From Candidatus Atribacter alterifermentans (GTDB lineage: Bacteria > Atribacterota > Atribacteria > Atribacterales > Atribacteraceae): DNA of 7,654 bases. This document shows, in pieces, positions 5,727 through 7,654 of this stretch. The stretch spans positions 1 through 7,654 of the forward strand of contig JAAYUP010000340.1 of NCBI GenBank assembly GCA_012517635.1, in the 5' to 3' direction. Below the pieces are notes generated by a model. The model was not told the origin of the DNA and ran no database searches. It was given only the letters and a program-made list of their open reading frames with translations. The position numbers and the translations under genes were made by a program. Numbering within the stretch: position 1 is the stretch's first letter; each line of letters starts with the position of its first letter.

Positions 5727-7028
5727 TTATAATGAATGAAATTTGATTTTATTTAAAGAACAAAAATATTCAAGTTCTCTACGAACATCTCCGTAGCCAG
5801 CCATCCAATGATGTCCAATCCCTTGAGATGCAATTTCTTCATTCAAATACTCTAAAGAAGTTTGAAAACGTACTTTTAGAGGGTTTCCAGGAAATTCCAT
5901 CCCACATTCTATTGCCTCTCCAGTGAGTGTTGACATTCGAAAAGTACCCCTCCTTCCCACTAAGTTAACCAGAGTGACAACACCTGTCCGTGCCGGGAAT
6001 AAAGAACATACTCCCTGATTGAGCAAACGAACTGGTGAAAGCTGAATTTGAGCAGGATCGTTGGCAATGCTAAAAGCTCCTGAACCGCAGTGAGAAAATA
6101 ATATTGTATGGGAAATCGGATCAGGATAAAGGAGATCAGTATTGTGAACGGGTTTTCCGGTTAAATTAAAAAGGATTTTCATGGTAACCGTGTTATTGAC
6201 ATCTCCTTCACAACCACCAACTATCCCCTCTTCGGCAAGGAGCGAATAGGCCAGGCAAATTTTCCCCATATACCGCGGATAGCATTTTATACAGATTCCA
6301 TCTAATTCATATTCATCAATAATTTTTTTTAAACCAAGATAATAACAAAGAGCTTCAGTGCCAACGTGATTATCTACCGTTATTTTTCCAACTTTTTCTC
6401 CAATCGCTGTCCAAAGTTTAGAAGCAACAAGTTGGTCAGCATTTTGAACTGATTCAATAAGCTCATCTTCGTCTAAATTGACAATACGAACGCCAGTTCG
6501 GGCCTTAATCTCTAATTCATCATAGGCAATTTCGGTCATCCCTTTTACTCGTCCACCAATGACTCCAATACAAGAATGACGAAGGTGATTTCCAAGGGTT
6601 ATTGCCATTGCAATTTCCTGAATTTTTTGATGAACTTTGGCGTCTTCTAACTCTCCGTAAACGAAAAAGTAAGGTTTTTCGAGTTCTTTCAAAACACAAC
6701 AAATTTGTTGTGAACCACATAATGAACCAGTTTCAACAGCTGGGAAAGCCCAAAGAACCACTGGTCGATTATAATATTCCAAAAAATCAAGCAAATGGTG
6801 ATCTTCACTCCAGGTTCCAACTCCTACGCAGAGGAGATCGAAATCATGATTAGCAAAGAAATTAACAGCGTTTTGAACACTTTTGAGGTCATATAGAATA
6901 TCCAGATTGGTTATAACAGAAGCAATATTTTCAAGTTGGTTTTTCATCCTTTTGAGAATTGTTGGAGTTTCTGAAAAACCAGCTTCTAATGGTCCTGCTA
7001 TGCCAATTAATCCAATCCGGGGTGTCAT
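5727..7028 (-). CDS. L-fucose/L-arabinose isomerase superfamily protein, function unknown
   Basis: The 433-aa soluble protein has the N-terminal alpha/beta pattern of the sugar-isomerase fold (P-R-I-G-L-I-G-I-A-G, 3-12) and a C-terminal catalytic-type half. Candidate metal-binding or active-site residues are in G-G-C-E-G-D (271-276), F-S-H-C-G-S-G (311-317) and G-I-G-H-H-W (403-408), matching the Glu/Asp...His...His layout of the family. It is shorter than classical FucI (about 590 aa) and AraA (about 500 aa). It is close to the shorter uncharacterised fucose-isomerase-like group. There is no sugar kinase or aldolase nearby, and its neighbours are an amine methyltransferase and an amine-type importer, so a role in sugar use is doubtful. 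ATG 7028 has AAAGGAG about 7 bases upstream and lies 44 bases after the methyltransferase stop. Confidence 0.72.
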   Translation of the reverse strand: MTPRIGLIGIAGPLEAGFSETPTILKRMKNQLENIASVITNLDILYDLKSVQNAVNFFANHDFDLLCVGVGTWSEDHHLLDFLEYYNRPVVLWAFPAVETGSLCGSQQICCVLKELEKPYFFVYGELEDAKVHQKIQEIAMAITLGNHLRHSCIGVIGGRVKGMTEIAYDELEIKARTGVRIVNLDEDELIESVQNADQLVASKLWTAIGEKVGKITVDNHVGTEALCYYLGLKKIIDEYELDGICIKCYPRYMGKICLAYSLLAEEGIVGGCEGDVNNTVTMKILFNLTGKPVHNTDLLYPDPISHTILFSHCGSGAFSIANDPAQIQLSPVRLLNQGVCSLFPARTGVVTLVNLVGRRGTFRMSTLTGEAIECGMEFPGNPLKVRFQTSLEYLNEEIASQGIGHHWMAGYGDVRRELEYFCSLNKIKFHSL

Positions 7029-7072
7029 CTTTTCTCTCCTTTATTTTTTATTGTTAATTTTAGCAATGATTC

Positions 7073-7654
7073 CTATTGTAAGCCTAATTTTTTTTCATAC
7101 CAATTGATAATAGATTGAATTGCTTTTTGTTTCTCTTGGGAAAGTGGATTCTGACAGCCATCGAGAAGAAGAGATGATACGAAATCAGAAGCTTTTTCAG
7201 TAGTGTTTTTTGATCCTTTTTGTTTCCAAACTTCATAATTAGAACCATTTGACACATCAAGAGGAACATGTTCCTTACTTCGCAAATGATGAAGGGTGTG
7301 TTCCGAGGTGAGAAATTCTCCTCGTGGTCCGACTTGAAGAATTGAATCAAGAGCCAGGGTATCTTTATTTACCTCGACTCCTTGCCGGAATCGTTTCGCA
7401 ATTCGACACATCTCATTGTCCATTACGAGCTGCTCTAAGCTGATGGTCATTCCTGTTCCAAACATTCCCAAATTGACAATCATGTCATTCGCACCAATGA
7501 TACCGGCAAGGGTAGAAAGCATTTTTTCCCATGCAGCTTGTTCATCATGCAAATTGGCATCGTTATCTGGTGCGGTGGTATGACTAGGGATGTTGTAATA
7601 ATGAGCCATTTGGGCACCAGCAATTCGAAGCAGAGAAGACTCCGGCCGCCCAAT
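7073..7654 (-). CDS. MttB-family (trimethylamine/betaine-type) methyltransferase, C-terminal part, runs off right edge
   Basis: About 193 residues are visible, open to the window edge; an in-frame ATG at 7609 is internal, since homologous sequence continues upstream (S-L-L-R-I-A-G-A-Q before it). Family features are the segment A-H-Y-Y-N-I-P-S, D-E-Q-A-A-W-E-K, L-A-G-I-I-G-A-N and S-L-E-Q-L-V-M-D-N-E. Members are TIM-barrel enzymes that move a methyl group from an amine to a corrinoid protein. True trimethylamine MttB uses pyrrolysine at residue 334 of about 495. The matching place lies in the visible part and is read by sense codons, so this is a non-pyrrolysine homologue, the group that includes glycine betaine enzymes. 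No corrinoid protein gene is in the window. The stop codon is TAG. Confidence 0.85.
   Translation of the reverse strand: MGRPESSLLRIAGAQMAHYYNIPSHTTAPDNDANLHDEQAAWEKMLSTLAGIIGANDMIVNLGMFGTGMTISLEQLVMDNEMCRIAKRFRQGVEVNKDTLALDSILQVGPRGEFLTSEHTLHHLRSKEHVPLDVSNGSNYEVWKQKGSKNTTEKASDFVSSLLLDGCQNPLSQEKQKAIQSIINWYEKKLGLQ

Noticed and set aside
5746..5773. Possible potD promoter (TTGAAT, 16 bases, TAAAAT on the minus strand) in the end of the isomerase-fold gene
   Set aside because: The -35 matches only four of six bases, the region is AT-rich, and the gene is close enough to its upstream neighbour to be co-transcribed.
6520..7350. Open frames opposite or shifted within the isomerase-fold and methyltransferase genes
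   Set aside because: Compositional shadows of well-supported genes, without family features.

Overview
The window looks like part of the chromosome of an AT-rich, anaerobic bacterium. Atribacterota (JS1/OP9) or a deep-branching Firmicutes-like lineage would fit the mix of an MttB-family methyltransferase, a PotABCD-type importer and an RseC-family protein. No rRNA or other strong marker is present, so this placement is an inference. All genes use ordinary codons and good Shine-Dalgarno sites. No tRNA, rRNA, riboswitch or CRISPR array was found.

Left edge (1-335): this stretch is mobile or repeat DNA. The first 26 bases on the minus strand read as the start of an IS481-like transposase (M-P-W-M-E-V-N-K). 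Its ribosome site and start codon lie in a perfect 10-bp hairpin (21-47), and two TGTTACCTATGT subterminal repeats (61-97) follow. The insertion-sequence end appears to fall near base 110, against a GC-rich palindrome (110-130). Next come a 7-bp tandem repeat (160-192), a 13-bp direct repeat (210-239) and a sigma70-type promoter (271-299).

Plus strand (336-1551): radC, a JAMM/MPN-domain protein, is followed 49 bases later by a two-TM RseC-family protein with an unusual cysteine pattern. The second gene overlaps the facing potC by 11 bases.

Minus strand (7654 down to 1541): six co-directional genes run in the order MttB-like methyltransferase (C-terminal part, cut by the window), an L-fucose/arabinose-isomerase-fold protein, potD, potA, potB and potC. 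PotD is the exported binding protein, PotA the ATPase, and PotB and PotC the permeases. The pair potA/potB overlaps by about 23 bases and potB/potC by 1 base (TAATG). A 217-base gap between potD and potA holds a strong stem-loop and a good internal promoter, a layout that would let the binding protein be made in excess of the membrane parts.

The likely reading is that the importer brings in a small amine or quaternary amine, which the MttB-type enzyme demethylates, with the isomerase-fold protein acting on a related metabolite. PotD keeps only part of the spermidine pocket of E. coli PotD, which supports a substrate other than spermidine. The substrate and the job of the isomerase-fold protein cannot be read from the sequence.
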